Assembly (NCBI RefSeq): GCF_003597395.2
Contig: NC_133771.1
Span: 50,574,505 to 50,638,504 of the forward strand
DNA: 64,000 bases
DNA from: Chelonoidis abingdonii
Lineage: Eukaryota > Chordata > Testudines > Testudinidae
Direction of reading: 5' to 3'
The notes under the pieces were generated by a model. The model did not search any database and was not told where the DNA came from. It was given only the letters and a program-made list of their open reading frames with translations. The position numbers were made by a program, and so were the translations under genes. Shown one piece after another: positions 33,443 to 46,146 of the stretch (positions are counted from its first letter, which is position 1; the number at the start of each line of letters is the position of its first letter).

Positions 33443-35111
33443 TATCTGCTTTCTGCTCATTACCATAAAGGGAACTTTAAGTGAGCTCCTGGTAAAGTGA
33501 ACTTTTCTGAGTAAAGTGAACCTCCATGTAGGTATAGGAAGAGGCTTTGGATAATTAAGGCCTGGACCAGAACCATATCTGAGCTCTGAAAAGGTCTGGT
33601 CATGGCCTCGTCCTATTGTCCTTACATCTCCAGAATGAAGTGGTTATTTTTTTAGTTTTGCCTTTAAAAATGTTATGCACAGCTCTGCAATTCCTGTTTT
33701 AATCTGTGTCCAGAAACAGAAATTAAATACCACAGCAGCTGAAATACTATGATTTACAGGTCAAAGACATTAAGATAAATGTAGATGAGCATCCAAAACA
33801 TTTGGATATTGATACAAACTGAACAGAACATCTGAATCATTCACTATATCACGGTAGGACTAATTTTATTTCATCTCAGTGATTCTTTGTGCATATTAGA
33901 GGATTAATATGCAAATCTAGATCATGCCTCTATAGCATCTCTCCAGAGGAGTCACAGACCACTTTGGTTTCCTATCCACGTTTAGTTTAGTTGTTTTAGA
34001 TGCATGTTATAAAACCTCAGTAATATTTACCCTTTCTTGACAGTAGTGACAGAATTGTTGCCATCTTGGACATTTGCAAAAAAAAAAAGTATAAAGACAA
34101 ATTTCTGACAGAAACTATTCTAATGACCACATAATATATACATTACCTATTTACTAATACTCAAATGCACACACATAGGCACACCCTAGGATAACTAGAA
34201 ATTTTTAAAAAAATCAACTAGACCTGAAAACAACTCAGTTTAAACAAAGTTAACTGCATATAATAATTTCCAAACAATAAGGAAATGGAGGAAGAGTCCC
34301 ACTTGATAAAGATAAAATTCACTATTGATAGTATCATTTTCTCTTCAGGAGTTTTCATTACTATTCAGTTGGAGAAGTTTGTTAGAGTGCTGTTGAAAAA
34401 GCTATCCTTCCAAACTGTATTGTAAGCATGTACTGTGATCAGTCCTTCACATAATCCCGACTGTTTCTATTAATTCCCTCCCATAACCTTTGTAGTCCCT
34501 GAGCTCATGTTCACTTCTTCAGATAAAAGTTGAAATTCAATCATCTTTCTCTATTTTTTAAAAAAATATATGACAGAATCTTGTCTGTATTTCACCTCTG
34601 GCCAAAGCATCTCGATTCCTTATGTAATTTCTTTTCCTTCTTTTTCTTAGGTATATTGTGATCTTATCACTGCTAGTAAATGCACTGCACTTTTATGACC
34701 AACAGCGTACCATTTTTGGATGTTAGTTATTATCTCCCAAATTCAATAAAGTTTGTTGAAATGCAGTTACTGGTCTATGGTTCAGAAAAATCTGACCTTC
34801 CAGGTCTACCTGCTGCCTAAAGGAGCAATATTCTCATACCATTGATCATATGATTCTGACATAATGAATTTCTCAGAGTACCTGTTTGCTTGTATGTTTG
34901 CAGGGTTCTGACCCTGATTTGATGGATTATGGCCTAATTTATTCTAAAGACAGCTAACCTGCTGAGGGCGGTGCTATTGTTATATAACTTAATAAAACCA
35001 ATTAATCACTCTCTAAATCATTAGCAGAACATTCAGTTAACAAATTTTAAGTAAAGAAGGTTATAGTAATGCACCCCAGAAATTAGAAGAATGACGAGAT
35101 AATTTCCAAAT
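33443..35111. other. No recognisable feature
   Basis: AT-rich sequence without a named repeat. Short A runs at 34078-34089 and 34206-34212 only. Confidence 0.4.
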
Positions 35112-36145
35112 CTTAGAATATCTGGGTTGGAAGGGACCTCAGGAGGTCATTTAGTCCAACCCCCCTGCTCAAAGCAGGACCAATTCCCAACTAAATCATC
35201 CCAGCCAGGGCTTGGTCAAGCCTGACCTTAAAAACCTCTAAGGAAGGAGATTCCACCACCTTCCTAGGTAACCCATTCCAGTGCTTCATCACCCTCCTAG
35301 TGAAAAAGTTTTTGTCCCTAATATCCTATATCTCAAATCCTCCCCTCCACTACAACTTATTACTCTCTCGTCTATATCGGGTACCACTGAGAACAGTCTA
35401 CTCCATCCTCTTTTGGAACCCCTTTCAGTAGTTGATATATTATCTATATCTATATGATACTTGCCTACTCACTCTCTTCTCTTCTCAGGGGACTAGAAAA
35501 TCCCACGTTCCCTCAGCATTCTCTCATACAACTAAGTCATCGTGCTCCACGCCCCCTAATCATTGTTGCCCTCTGCTGGACTCTTGTCCCAAGTTTCCAC
35601 ATCTTGTAACAGAGGTATAGTGCACCCACCACTGTGACACCTCCTACGGGCACAATCATCCAGCTCACCGGATATAGCGCCTGTCATATAGCCCTCTCCA
35701 GTCATAAGTAGAGGGAATGATCACATCCTTCAATTTGCTGCAATGACTTCCTGCTCCCCTCACCTCATTTACTAGCCCAATAGATGTTCTGGTAACCCTT
35801 CTTGGCAACGAAGAAGCACACTCTTAGACTCCCATTTCCACTAATCGTCCACTGTACGCCTACGTCCTTTCATGTGCAGAAATGCTTTCCTACGCCATTG
35901 TCGGGCATTGCCCTTTATGTCCCCGTCCTTTTCTGCAGAACTGCTTCCTAGCCATTCGGTCCCTAGTCTGTAACAGTGAATGGGATTCTTCTGTCCTAAG
36001 TGCAGGACTCTGCACTTGTCCTTGTTGAACCTCATCAGGTTTCTTTTGGCTCAGTCCCCTAATTTGTCTAGGTCCCTCTGTATCCTATCCCTACCCTACA
36101 GCGTATCTACCACTCCTCCCAGTTTAGTGTCATCTGCAAATCGTT
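35112..36145 (-). mobile_element. CR1 LINE with ORF2 remnant
   Basis: The plus strand starts TTAGAATATCTGGGTTGGAA and proceeds through the CR1 3' UTR into its ORF2. A minus-strand frame at 36035-35841 reads [20 protein letters not shown] and [11 protein letters not shown], the conserved RT C-terminal region. Between about 35440 and 35990 the text is dense in small insertions and local duplications compared with the CR1 at 58630, so the reading frame collapses there. Confidence 0.88.
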
Positions 36146-36887
36146 CAGAGAGATGTCATTTTGTTCTGTGGGAATCATCATATGGTTAAAAGCCCAGCAG
36201 AATGCTATGAAAATGCACTCCATAGTCTTGCAAAGTACAATAGCTATTATTTATAAGGTTAATTTTCAGCATGTTAAGTGAAGAGTTAGATGTATGACTT
36301 CTATTATGATAAATGATTTTTATGTAGCTAAATCCCATGCAATATACTGAAAATGTACTTCTATGCACATTTCAAATGTGAACACAAAAATTAGATTTTC
36401 GATGTGCAGTTCAGAATATCATAGATTTTTTTCTCTTTCTCTTGAAATTTGATTCCTTCACTACCACTTATATTTATTCTGGTGGTACAGTACTACACTA
36501 TTACTTTACAAAATATGGCATCTGCAGATAATTGTGAATTTTCCTAAATTAGGATGAAAACTCATCCACCAGGGAATCCACATTTAGAAGATGTTATTAT
36601 ATTGGAGTAGATGTAGTCATTTCATTTAGTTTTTTCCCTTGAAACAGTATGTGAGCATTTATCAGTGCCCCTCCTGTCAACTTTAAAGGGAGTCAAACAA
36701 TTATAATCCCATGTGCCATTTGAAAATATAATAGTTAAGCAGGAATCATGGAACCCATGGTACACCGTGATGACTACAACAGCTTGGTCTTCCAGAAGGA
36801 AGACTAAATTATCACTAAGAATTTAAAACTATATTTCGTTGGAAATATTGTTGATATTGTAATATGTCTGTCCCCATAAAATTCTAC
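36146..36887. other. No recognisable feature
   Basis: AT-rich, no assignment. Confidence 0.4.
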
Positions 36888-37050
36888 ACAGTGTAGTTGT
36901 AGCCATGTTGATCCCAGATATTTGAGAGACAAGGTGGGTGAGGTAATATATTTTATTCTGTTGGTGAAGAAGAGCTCTGTGTGGCTCAAAATTTTTTCTC
37001 TCTTGCCAACAGAAGTTGGTCCAATAAAAAAATATTACCTCACCCAACTG
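36888..37050 (+). mobile_element. Penelope-like palindromic fragment
   Basis: ACAGTGTAGTTGTAGCCATG, GAGAGACAAGGTGGGTGAGG and the mirrored end AATATTACCTCACCCA make an inverted repeat (GGGTGAGGTAATAT against ATATTACCTCACCC). The middle, GGTGAAGAAGAGCTCTGTGT then GGCTCAAAA, is a decayed hammerhead-like core: CTGAAGA has become GTGAAGA and GAAA has become AAAA. The overall layout is the same as the palindrome at 63021-63938. Confidence 0.55.
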
Positions 37051-40034
37051 GGGAGGCACAGGTAATAGGGTAACTTTCTGACAATGTTGTACAGAACTGT
37101 ACCTTACGTCAGTTGCAGTGATTCTCATATTCTGTTTCATGAAGATATTGATGGGTCATGGAACCCTTTTGTGTGAGCCCCAAAATTTACTAGCCGATAA
37201 CCAAGCAATGGGGGATTGGAATGTTGCTAGGGGAGGTGACTCCCTGACAATGTGTGTATTGTGTCTCCCTGAATGGGCTGATCTGCAAAAAGGAGAACCG
37301 AATATGTTTTCCCTACCCAAAGTTATTCCTATTGATGAAGTGGAAGCAGTCTGTGCTGTGAATTGAAAAGTAGTGGGTTTAATCTTTGCTAATTACTTTA
37401 GAGGTGTGCAGGGAGCGAGGGGGAAGGATATAGATGTAAAATTTAGTGCAATGACACCTCTGGTGGTGGAATGATTTTACAATGCAAAACATTGTCCTTA
37501 GAAGTGAGTGTAGATGATATGTTAGTATGTGTTTTACTGTTGCATTTTTTAGTGTTGGTAATTATTTAATGACAGTAGACTTTCAGGTTCAAAAAGTTAA
37601 AGCTTTGTAACTGTTACAACACAAATTGATTTAAGGCTATTAACTTTGTATATTTTGACAAACTCCAATAAGTTCTCAAAAAGAATTTTTCTTACTTGGC
37701 CTAGATGGAAATTTTGATAATCTCTGGAAATATTTTTTCATCAATTTGTGTGTGTGCAGTGAAAGTGATGTTTATTGACATTTACCACTAAAAATCTAAT
37801 CCTTCTCAACCTACTTACATGTACAGTAGCACATGTCTTGGCTGGTTGGGATTTGGATTAGTAGCCTATGCAGATATTCTCACAAAAGTATTTGAATGTT
37901 TTCAGGGAGGAGTTTAAGACACACAGAAAAATGCAATCTGGCAGTTAACTTGAGGATAGAGCTGTATTGCTGAAGTTCTGAAAGCAGTGCTACATTTTTG
38001 AAAGCATGTGCTGCTGATTTTGTTGTTTTCATCTGTCTTTGTCCAAAGTAATAGAAAAAGTTATGTATATACTGTAAGTAAAAATGGACTAGAAAATTAT
38101 ATCCTGAGTCAGTGGGTTGTCACAGAGGAATTAACCTTGGAGTCTTGGAGACTGTTCCTATCTGCCAAAAAGAGAGACAGAATTGGGCAGAGTTTTGCAA
38201 ATTGAGACACTGTGCTTTTCAAATTGCAGAATGCTACTTTTTACTCCTGAATTTTATAAAAGCAAATATAATTGTTTTAAGGTCCCTATATGCGGTTTCA
38301 GTAATGAAACAATTTCTCAATGTCCCTTTCCCAATTGTGTAGATGAGGCCACTGAACAGTATATAGATGACCTTACTATACTTTAATACAGGAAATGTCA
38401 ACACTATTTTTCAGATTCCAAAGAGTTTCATTGCCTAGAATATCATATGTTATCGAGGAATGTGATCAGAATGCTCGTAAAATTTGGAAACAGAGAGGAA
38501 CCAACCAACCAATACCTCAGACATTGTACCACTGATGGTTATTTAGGGATTTGTAGGAATGAATTTATGTTAAAGCCACATAAAATGCTTGCCAAAAATT
38601 CTCTCCAAAAAAGAAACTACAATTTATGTATACAACAGGCAAAAGTTGGTTAGAAGAGTTTACTCACATTTCTGAAGGCTGCCTCAGATTATTTCCATAA
38701 TAAGATACTCTCATTGCTAATGCTATTGTTTGTTCATTGTTCACAAATACATGCTTGACCACAGATAAATGCACGTAGATGAGTGGAAAACATTAATTTT
38801 ATTTTTGAATCACAATGCAGACTAAGTGCAATCCCTGCCTTGATCTAACAGGCAATTAATCTCAATAGTACACACCTTTATTCTGGAAGACATAAGGAGG
38901 GTGAAGTGGTGGGAATGCAGACTTTATTTAACAGAAGGTATCTCAGGGGCTTTATGAAATAACTCTTTTGATGAGGAAGGGAGCGGAAGAAGTTGAGGAT
39001 ATCTTAGTTACAGGCGTGTTCAGTAGGGGGAGGGGTTATTCAATGGTAACAAAGAATAGAAGGAATGGAAAGAGTTTTGGAGGAAAGACCAGGAATTTTA
39101 AATTCTAAATTATGTCTTCCTCTGCCTGGGTGTGCTATCGTGGAAAGGATACAATGAACTCCTGAGCTGTTCCTAGGCAGGCCCATGTCTCCACATCCCA
39201 GTGCATTGCCATAGCAGTGGTGGGGAGACTGGCAGGTACACTTATTCCTTTCAAAGGCATAATGCTTCCTTGCACTAGTGCTTTGGTACTGTACCTCTTC
39301 TTCCCTCCCACCTTGACTCAGCCACAAGAGATACACAAAGGAGTCCTCTAGTGTTTGAGTTTAATTTTCTTTCTGTGGCTACTGGGGAACTTTTAAGTGT
39401 GTGTGTGTTGGCATGCACGCACGTGCTCGCAGGGTGGGCAGGTTATGGGAGGGCTTAAGGGCAGAAAAAGAAAGACAACCCCACTGCCCTCAGTTCTGAT
39501 GCCACTGTAGTTCCTGGATGGCTGAAAAGAATTGCAGGAAAAAAACATGTCCAGCCCTGAATCGCTGCTGAATGCATGAGAGATTGTGCAGTTAGAGTTG
39601 GAACTGGGAATCTAATAGATAATCCTATGCACCCATTTGCATTTTCTTATTTCATATATATATATACAGTTTCAGGTCCCACCTAGACATTGCACAGGCT
39701 CCATAGTTGGAAAGAGCCTGGTTTGACGGATGCTAGAAAATTAACCAGTTACCTGAGGTTTATTGGGAAGGAAGTATGCTATTCACTCCATATATATTAT
39801 TCCTCAATGAGTCTTGTGATTTGGTGACCCCCTCCCAATAAATATAATGGTTGGTTGTAGCCACCACTCAGGGCAGTGACTTAACAGATACACTTACTTC
39901 TCACCATGAAAAAGAGCATGAGCTACTCTACAATGATGCTAGCTTCTAAAAACCTTGTTGGAAACTTGCTTATGGATCTGTGTCATGAGAACTTCTTATG
40001 CTACTATCAGACCACTGGAATAATGTCTGACTAT
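37051..40034. other. No recognisable feature
   Basis: About 3 kb without a repeat or gene I can name. The open frames (e.g. 37118-37366, 38447-38653, 39040-39336 minus) carry no motif. Confidence 0.4.
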
Positions 40035-40693
40035 TGTGATGGGGCAAGGCCAGAGGGCTACAGTAAAGTACTGAGAAACAGGTATGTTAGCCCCAGGCTA
40101 AACAAATCCCTAGGACCATGGTAACCAAATGGCAGTTGCTCCAGGTTAATCAAGGCACCTGGAGCCAATTAAGACCTTTCTAGAAGGCAGTGGAGATAGC
40201 TACTTTAATTAGAACACCTGCAGCCAATCAGGGCAGGCTAATCAGGGCACCTGGGTTTAAAAAGGAGCTCACCCCAGTCAGGCAGGGAGGAGCCAGAGGA
40301 GAAGGAGTGCGAGTGAGGAGCTGGGAGCAAGAAGGCAAGGAGCTGAGAGTGAGAGAGTGTACTGCTGGAGGATTTAGGAGACAAGCATTATCAGACATCA
40401 GGAGGAAGATCCTGTGGTGAGGATAAAGAAGGTGTTTGGAGGAGGCCATGGGGAAGTAGCCCAGGGAGTTGTAGCTGTCATGCAGCTGTTACAGGAGGCA
40501 CTATAGACAGCTGCAATCCACAGGGCCCTGGGCTGGAACCCGGAGTAGAGGGCGGGCCTGGGTTCCCCCCAAACCTCCCAACTCCTTATCCAACACAGGA
40601 GGAGTTGACCCAGACTGTGGGAAAGATCACTGAGGTGAGCAAATCTGCCAAGAAGCGCAGGACCCACCAAGGTAGAGGAGGAACTTTGTCACA
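40035..40693 (+). mobile_element. Solo LTR, family B, complete copy
   Basis: 659 bp from TGTGATGGGGCAAGGCC to AACTTTGTCACA, with TGTGA/TCACA ends and a perfect 4-bp duplication CTAT (40031-40034, 40694-40697). A TTTAAAAAGGAGC near 40255-40267 may be the promoter box. It matches both visible parts of 1510-2248 in the opposite orientation. Open frames inside are chance. Confidence 0.9.
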
Positions 40694-40697
40694 CTAT

Positions 40698-43600
40698 CCT
40701 ATATGTTAAAGATAGCCTAGAATTCTATTTTCTACTGTGAACTTTATAGAAAAAGTTCTTTATAGAATTTAATATGGAGTTCTGTTTTATCAGCCCTGAT
40801 TCTGAACAATTGGATATATTTTTGTTTTCCAGTGGACAGTCTGCACTGAAGTATGTAGTTTGTCTGGAATTAAGTATGCAGTTGTCAATGGAAATAACCC
40901 CAATGATTTGTCTAAATGCCTAACTGCGATGCTGCAATGCACCCCATTCGGTCTTGCACCTCATTATAGGGATGACTATCTCCCACTGAGTACTTTAACC
41001 TGTGCCCAATTTCTTTTCTTTTATGGAGGAGAAGTTGTAAATACATCACGTATGTACAAAAAAGATATATGCTGAACCTAAGACATGTGAAAAATGTTCT
41101 CAGTGTCAATTTTTCTATGAGTAAACATCCAGCAATAAATCCATTTTCTTTCAGATAATTAGGGAAAACAAGCTTTCCTTGAATTTTGCAATCGAAACTG
41201 ATTAGTCTATATTTTATAATGATTAATAGCAAGTTGACATTTGAAGGTTGGGTCCTTTGTTGAAGTATGTACTGAAAAGAATGTCTGATTTTTGCAAGGG
41301 TTAGAATGCTTTCAATGCAATCAAAAACCTCTCCTGACTTTTCCTTAAGTGGATTTTATATCTTGACTAAGGGCATGGACAAATTGATAACAACATATGA
41401 AAATTTAAAAAACTGAATTACATAGGCAAGTAGCTCCAGCTTTCTTGAGGGAAGAGTTAATTAGAAAACAATGTTTTGGACTGTATTAGAGTTATAAAAG
41501 AATTGCTATTTATAAATTATAAAGCAATAACAAGTATTGTACTGAATTGGTATCCAAATGTTGATAAGTGTTCTAATGCTCATCAGTAGCAAAGGAAGAG
41601 AAAGAATTAAGAAACTTAATTTCTAAAAAATACTGTATTTTGTATGTTAAGTGAAATCCTCTCTCTTGGTCTCAGCTGTCCAATAACACAAGAGACTATA
41701 AATATGAAGTGAGAAGCAAGAAGGTGCTGGACTGCTGAATATAACTTCAGACTCAATTATTATTCCTGTAGAACAGCTTCCTCCTGAGTATGAAATATCT
41801 ATCCTCATGGTCACCATAATCAGTTGTTCTTTATGTCAATCATAATGCTAAAAGCTATCCCTGTCTGGACTTTTTGCTTTTTCTATTCAGAGAAATAGAT
41901 TATCTTTCTGTTTAGATACTGGGAGCTCAAATGAAAATCAAGCTGAAAGAACAAAGGCTTTAACAATCTTATTCTCAGAATTGGAATTGCTGTCTAAAGG
42001 AGTTGAAAGGATGGCATTGCGCCAATCAGATCCTGCTCTTGCCATTGTTAGCAATGGAAAGGCGTTGAGGTGAAATCACCAGGTAAAAGCATTCACAAAA
42101 ATACTCAAGTTTCATCAGCTAACATTAAGAATGGGTGCACTGGGGACTATCATTAGGACCTGAAAGGAGATCAATTTATGACCAGATAAGAATAAATCTG
42201 AGTAGGAGTCATTTTAAAGAGCAATAAATATGTAATTACTAGACCTTTGGGATAGTGAATGCTCAATAACTAGTAAAACTAGTGGGAACAAAGTCTGAAA
42301 TTCAGTGCCTCACTCAGTGAAGTCAGGAATCTAACTGAATAATTTACAAGGAAGAAGTTGCATTAGATGAACTCAGACTTGGATGGAACATTACTGCTGT
42401 CTGAAGTTAAGGAGTCATATATCCAGGCATAAGCCAACAGTAAGTCTATTTCTACAACCCACCCATTCGATCTGGAGGATAAAGCTGCAGGGTAGCCAAA
42501 ACCTCCGATTATAATCATGTTTCAGTTACGTCAAGCCAATCAACACCTTTGTCAGTAGCCAAGTTATGATGAGATAGGGCTTTGCCGGCTACTAGACTGG
42601 CATACCATAAGAGGCAATTAGTAGTAGAATAATAGCTGGAGATGGTGGACAAGACATATATTGATTAGACTTTTGCTGTCTCTGGTCCAGTGCCACAGCC
42701 GGAGATTTATATGTTTAACGTAGTTTTTGGTCACTGTAATTCCAATGGAATATTGTCTCTTCAATGAAGTGGCTTCATTAGGAAGGCTTGAGCCTTGTTT
42801 TCAAACTAGTGGTGTTCAACTGTGAGTCTAGATTGGAACTCTGCTTGCCCCTGCTAAGACCAGGCAGTGTTAGTGGAGAGCCAGCAGTAGGGTTGTTTCT
42901 CATACTGGCTGTCACACACTTGAGGACCACAGAGCTAAGCCAATGGATTGGATATACTGGGAATCCTCCTAACAGCCGGGAATGATGGAAGAGGTGGGAG
43001 AGAGAACAGAAAACACCCTTCTTTACTGTCCTCCCTACAACCAGGAATAGGAGCAATGCATATTTTTAAAACTAGCCATAGCTGCTAATTTTTATTACCT
43101 TCTCTCAAGAGTCTGTTTCTTCCCTTCTATATTTTTTCTGACTTTTAAAAATTGCTGCTAATTTATGTGTAACTCTGCTTTCTAGACTTATCTGATTATT
43201 ATTATAGTGTATAATATACTATATTATATGGTGTCTGCAATTCTCTTTTTACCCTCAGTTGTTTCTTTCCCTCTTTCCTTCATTGTTTTTCCAATTCATT
43301 ATTTTACTTTAGCTCTTTTAATTTTTTAAAATCCTTTTTCATTTCTTTCCTTTCTTCTATTCTTCTGTGTGCTTTTTCCTACTGTGCAATTCCCATCTAT
43401 TTTCTCCAAATGCTTTCCTTTCCCACCTCACAAACCCTCTGTGTTCCATCTGTAGGGAACAGAGTGCGTAGGGAACATCTGCTCAGCAGATTCTCCTCCT
43501 GTGACAGCAACTGTTTAGGTGCTGGACTGAGCAGCAATCTCACTCACTGCAGTTTCCTGACAGACTATTGTGTCCGCTGTAGTTAGCCTCTGCACATCTT

Positions 43601-43839
43601 TTCTCAGCTCCCTGACTATTCCCATTCTGCTTCCTCCTAATTCAGGGCCTGTGTACACACACAACTTGCACTGGTAAAGGATTATTGGTAAAGTGCAATT
43701 GAAAAAAATATTTCATTTGGAATCAGGGAGTGGGAAAGAGACAAGTGTCTGACTGAGCAGGAAGGGAGCTGAGGAAGAGTCATAGTCATGGTCCTCCAAA
43801 CCAGCTGGAGCTGGAGCTGGAGCTTCTTCTCCCGAGAAG
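40698..43839. other. No recognisable feature
   Basis: About 3.1 kb AT-rich. 43100-43440 is T- and C-rich on the plus strand. GGGCCTGTGTACACACAC near 43645 faintly resembles a Harbinger end, but nothing matches it on the other side. Confidence 0.4.
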
Positions 43840-44009
43840 CAGGGCCAGCTGTAGGTTTTTTGCCACCGCAAGCAAAAAATTTGCCGTCCCAAGCTCTGAG
43901 AGCGTAACTGCCCAAGCAAAAAAAAAAAAAAGGGAGCACGGAATGCCGCCCCTGGAATTGTGCCGCCCCAAGCACATGTTTGTTTTGCTGGTGCCTAGAG
44001 CCGGTCCTG
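43840..44009. mobile_element. hAT-type miniature transposon
   Basis: The ends CAGGGCCAGCTGTAGG and, inverted, CAGGACCGGCTCTAGG match well. The flanks CCGAGAAG (43832-43839) and CATAGAAG (44010-44017) agree at six of eight positions as an aged 8-bp duplication. A 14-bp poly-A sits inside. 170 bp, non-coding. Confidence 0.82.
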
Positions 44010-44029
44010 CATAGAAGAAGACACGTGTA

Positions 44030-45130
44030 TCTGGGGGAGGAACCTTTGTGGGACACAAGGTGGAAAGCAGCCTTGGCGGAGTGAGGAGGGAAAAGGAGCT
44101 TTGGGGTTGACAGGGGAGATTAGAATCTTGTAAGAAGCAGGAAATAATCTTGTTGGAAAGGGGAACCTGGAGGAAGAATAGAGGCAACATGGTGTGGAGA
44201 TGGGGGGGAAAAAAGGTGGAATTGGGCAGCAGGGGCAGGGGGGAAATCTGGGAGAGTGCAACGTGGGGTGTTGGGCAGGGATGGGGGACTTCTCTACAAC
44301 AGTTGCCAGCTCTCATAATACTGTTTTTTTTTCCTTAAAACCCCAGAGTCTGGATTTATGTGATTATCTGAAAAATCTCACCTGGAAAAAATATTTAGCT
44401 TTGTGGTTGTGCAGAAAAGCTGGGAAATGTGAACCGTGATAGCTCAACCACCAGAAGCAAATAACTGCCTGCCAACATACATGTTATTTTATAAAATCTT
44501 ATTTGGATTTTTATTCCAATGCCATGCTTTTTTATTGAACAATCAGGGTTGACAGTATTGCTGCAAGTCCAGGGTGAGTTTGGAGGCAGGAGTAGAGCTT
44601 GGTGAAGGAGGAGAGCAAGTACCTTGGAGGGGGAAAAAACCTGAGTGGAGCACAAATGGGAGAACCTTTCGGACAGAGAAGGTAGGAGCAGGGAAGAGAT
44701 AAGGATAGACCTATTTGGGAGAGGTATAGGGGGATCTGGGAACCTTGGAGAGACAGAGCAAGGAAGTGGGGGGTGGGGCTGTAGGAAAGGAGGAGAGAGA
44801 AGAAGGTGAAGATGGTGAAGCAGGATGGATGGGAGGGGGTTTCTATGAGAGGCAGAGGGGAAGAGGGAGGATGGAGGACGTTGAGTTGGAGAGAGCTTTA
44901 TAAGTGGTGTCATGAGAGGTCAGAGTGAAGGGAGTTGTTATGAGTTTCAGTTTCTGAGACACCTTAGGTACAAAAATCTATTAGAAAAGACAAAGGTGAA
45001 CAGGGGCACCATGGAGGGGCAAATATTTAGGGAGAAATGATGGAAGACTTTCAGGGAAAGGAGGTGAAATTTGGTTTCAGAGAGCAGGAAGAGAGAATCA
45101 GAGGTCTGGAGGAACAAGGGAAGAGAGAGA
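44030..45130 (+). repeat. Purine-rich low-complexity block
   Basis: The plus strand is dominated by G and A for about 1.1 kb (GGAGG, GGGAAA, AGAGAG runs) with no exact tandem unit. The minus strand therefore gives long proline/serine frames, such as 44913-44395, which I reject as genes. 44300-44440 contains text resembling a common turtle repeat (AGTTGCCAGCTCTCATAA). Confidence 0.55.
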
Positions 45131-45550
45131 GCAAATCATACCCACACTAACTTAATGCTCTGAAAGGCTGCATGGTGAAAATGTATATGGATATTCATAT
45201 CATAAAAAAGCAACTGGACAAGGACTATGAGTACATATATCTTTGTGCAGTCATCCAAGTTGCTTTATGTAGGTCTCCAGCTACATGGAGGCAGTATCAG
45301 CTCAATGATGAGATTTTACAAACATGTTTTTATAGACAAAATCCTTTTGGGTGGAGTTCCAAGGAGAGAATGTGCAAGGATGCAGGGTGAAAAAAGTCTG
45401 GCCAGATAACATTGGGAATGTTTTAATTAATAATAATAATAAAAAGAAAAACAACTTGCGCCCAAAAGAACATGCAGTTGAAAGCTCTGTTTTGTTCTCT
45501 TGTAGCTGGATAGAAATTGCTCCAACAGGCAAAGTTTAATGCGAATGTAT
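45131..45550. other. No recognisable feature
   Basis: Short unassigned stretch with a TAATAATAATAAT run near 45428. Confidence 0.4.
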
Positions 45551-45650
45551 ATTTCCTCTCTGCCTTTTGGCTAAGATCAAGTCTTTAGTTTAATATCAGA
45601 TATCTCCCCTGTCAGAGGAATGTATCCTTCCTTTGAAGGGGGACAGACTC
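45551..45650 (+). pseudogene. RNU2 (pseudogene): U2 snRNA pseudogene
   Basis: TGCCTTTTGGCTAAGATCAA and AGTTTAATATCAGATAT match the 5' half of spliceosomal U2 snRNA, including its branch-point-pairing neighbourhood. About 20 nt between these blocks (the GTAGTATCTGTTCTTATC region of U2, which holds the branch-site pairing sequence) is deleted, and the 3' half degrades after about 45620. It cannot serve as U2. Likely a retrotransposed or truncated copy. Confidence 0.85.
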
Positions 45651-46035
45651 GACAGTATAATAAGATTTTCCACTTTCTAGCTAAAATAATTCTCTCTTTA
45701 TATTTCTATAAGCTTTACTCCAGCAAATTCACCTAATTAAAAATAATCAACTTAGATTTGATATTATCAGTGGCTTTACATTTTTAAGCCAAAGTTCGAT
45801 GTGGTTCCTTGTCATTGACTTACAGACCTGCATCAGTTTCATGCTCTCTGCCATTGTCAGATATATAGGTAACAAACTATTCTATTCTGGGCTTTATAGC
45901 ATACCCATCACTGTCGTATTTGGAATGCCTGTTCAAAAGATTCAGTCTACTGTAGTATAGAGCTGAAAACTGTGTGTGAATGTTTTAAATATTATTGTTT
46001 TCTGAAGTTGTGGTATCAATGTGTTGTGCATTCTG
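45651..46035. other. No recognisable feature
   Basis: AT-rich spacer before the Harbinger element. Confidence 0.4.
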
Positions 46036-46146
46036 CATCTGTCTTGTGTTCTGAAACACCCTTGGAAATAATATGTTTTATCTCAGGCCTGGTCTACACT
46101 AGTCTGTTATTTCAGAATTAGCCGAGTTCATTTGGAAAAAAAATGA
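46036..46146 (+). repeat. Duplicated segment, source copy (flank plus Harbinger left end)
   Basis: About 47 bp of flank followed by the Harbinger terminus (CTCAGGCCTGGTCTACACT). The same text recurs at 47591-47697 with about four substitutions and a shorter A run. Here the sequence runs on into ordinary Harbinger sequence, so this is probably the source. Confidence 0.85.

Noticed and set aside
37118..37366. 82-codon ORF
   Set aside because: No motif, no homologous pattern recognised, and a length expected by chance in this composition.
44395..44913. 172-codon proline/serine-rich minus ORF
   Set aside because: Direct result of the purine-rich plus strand.
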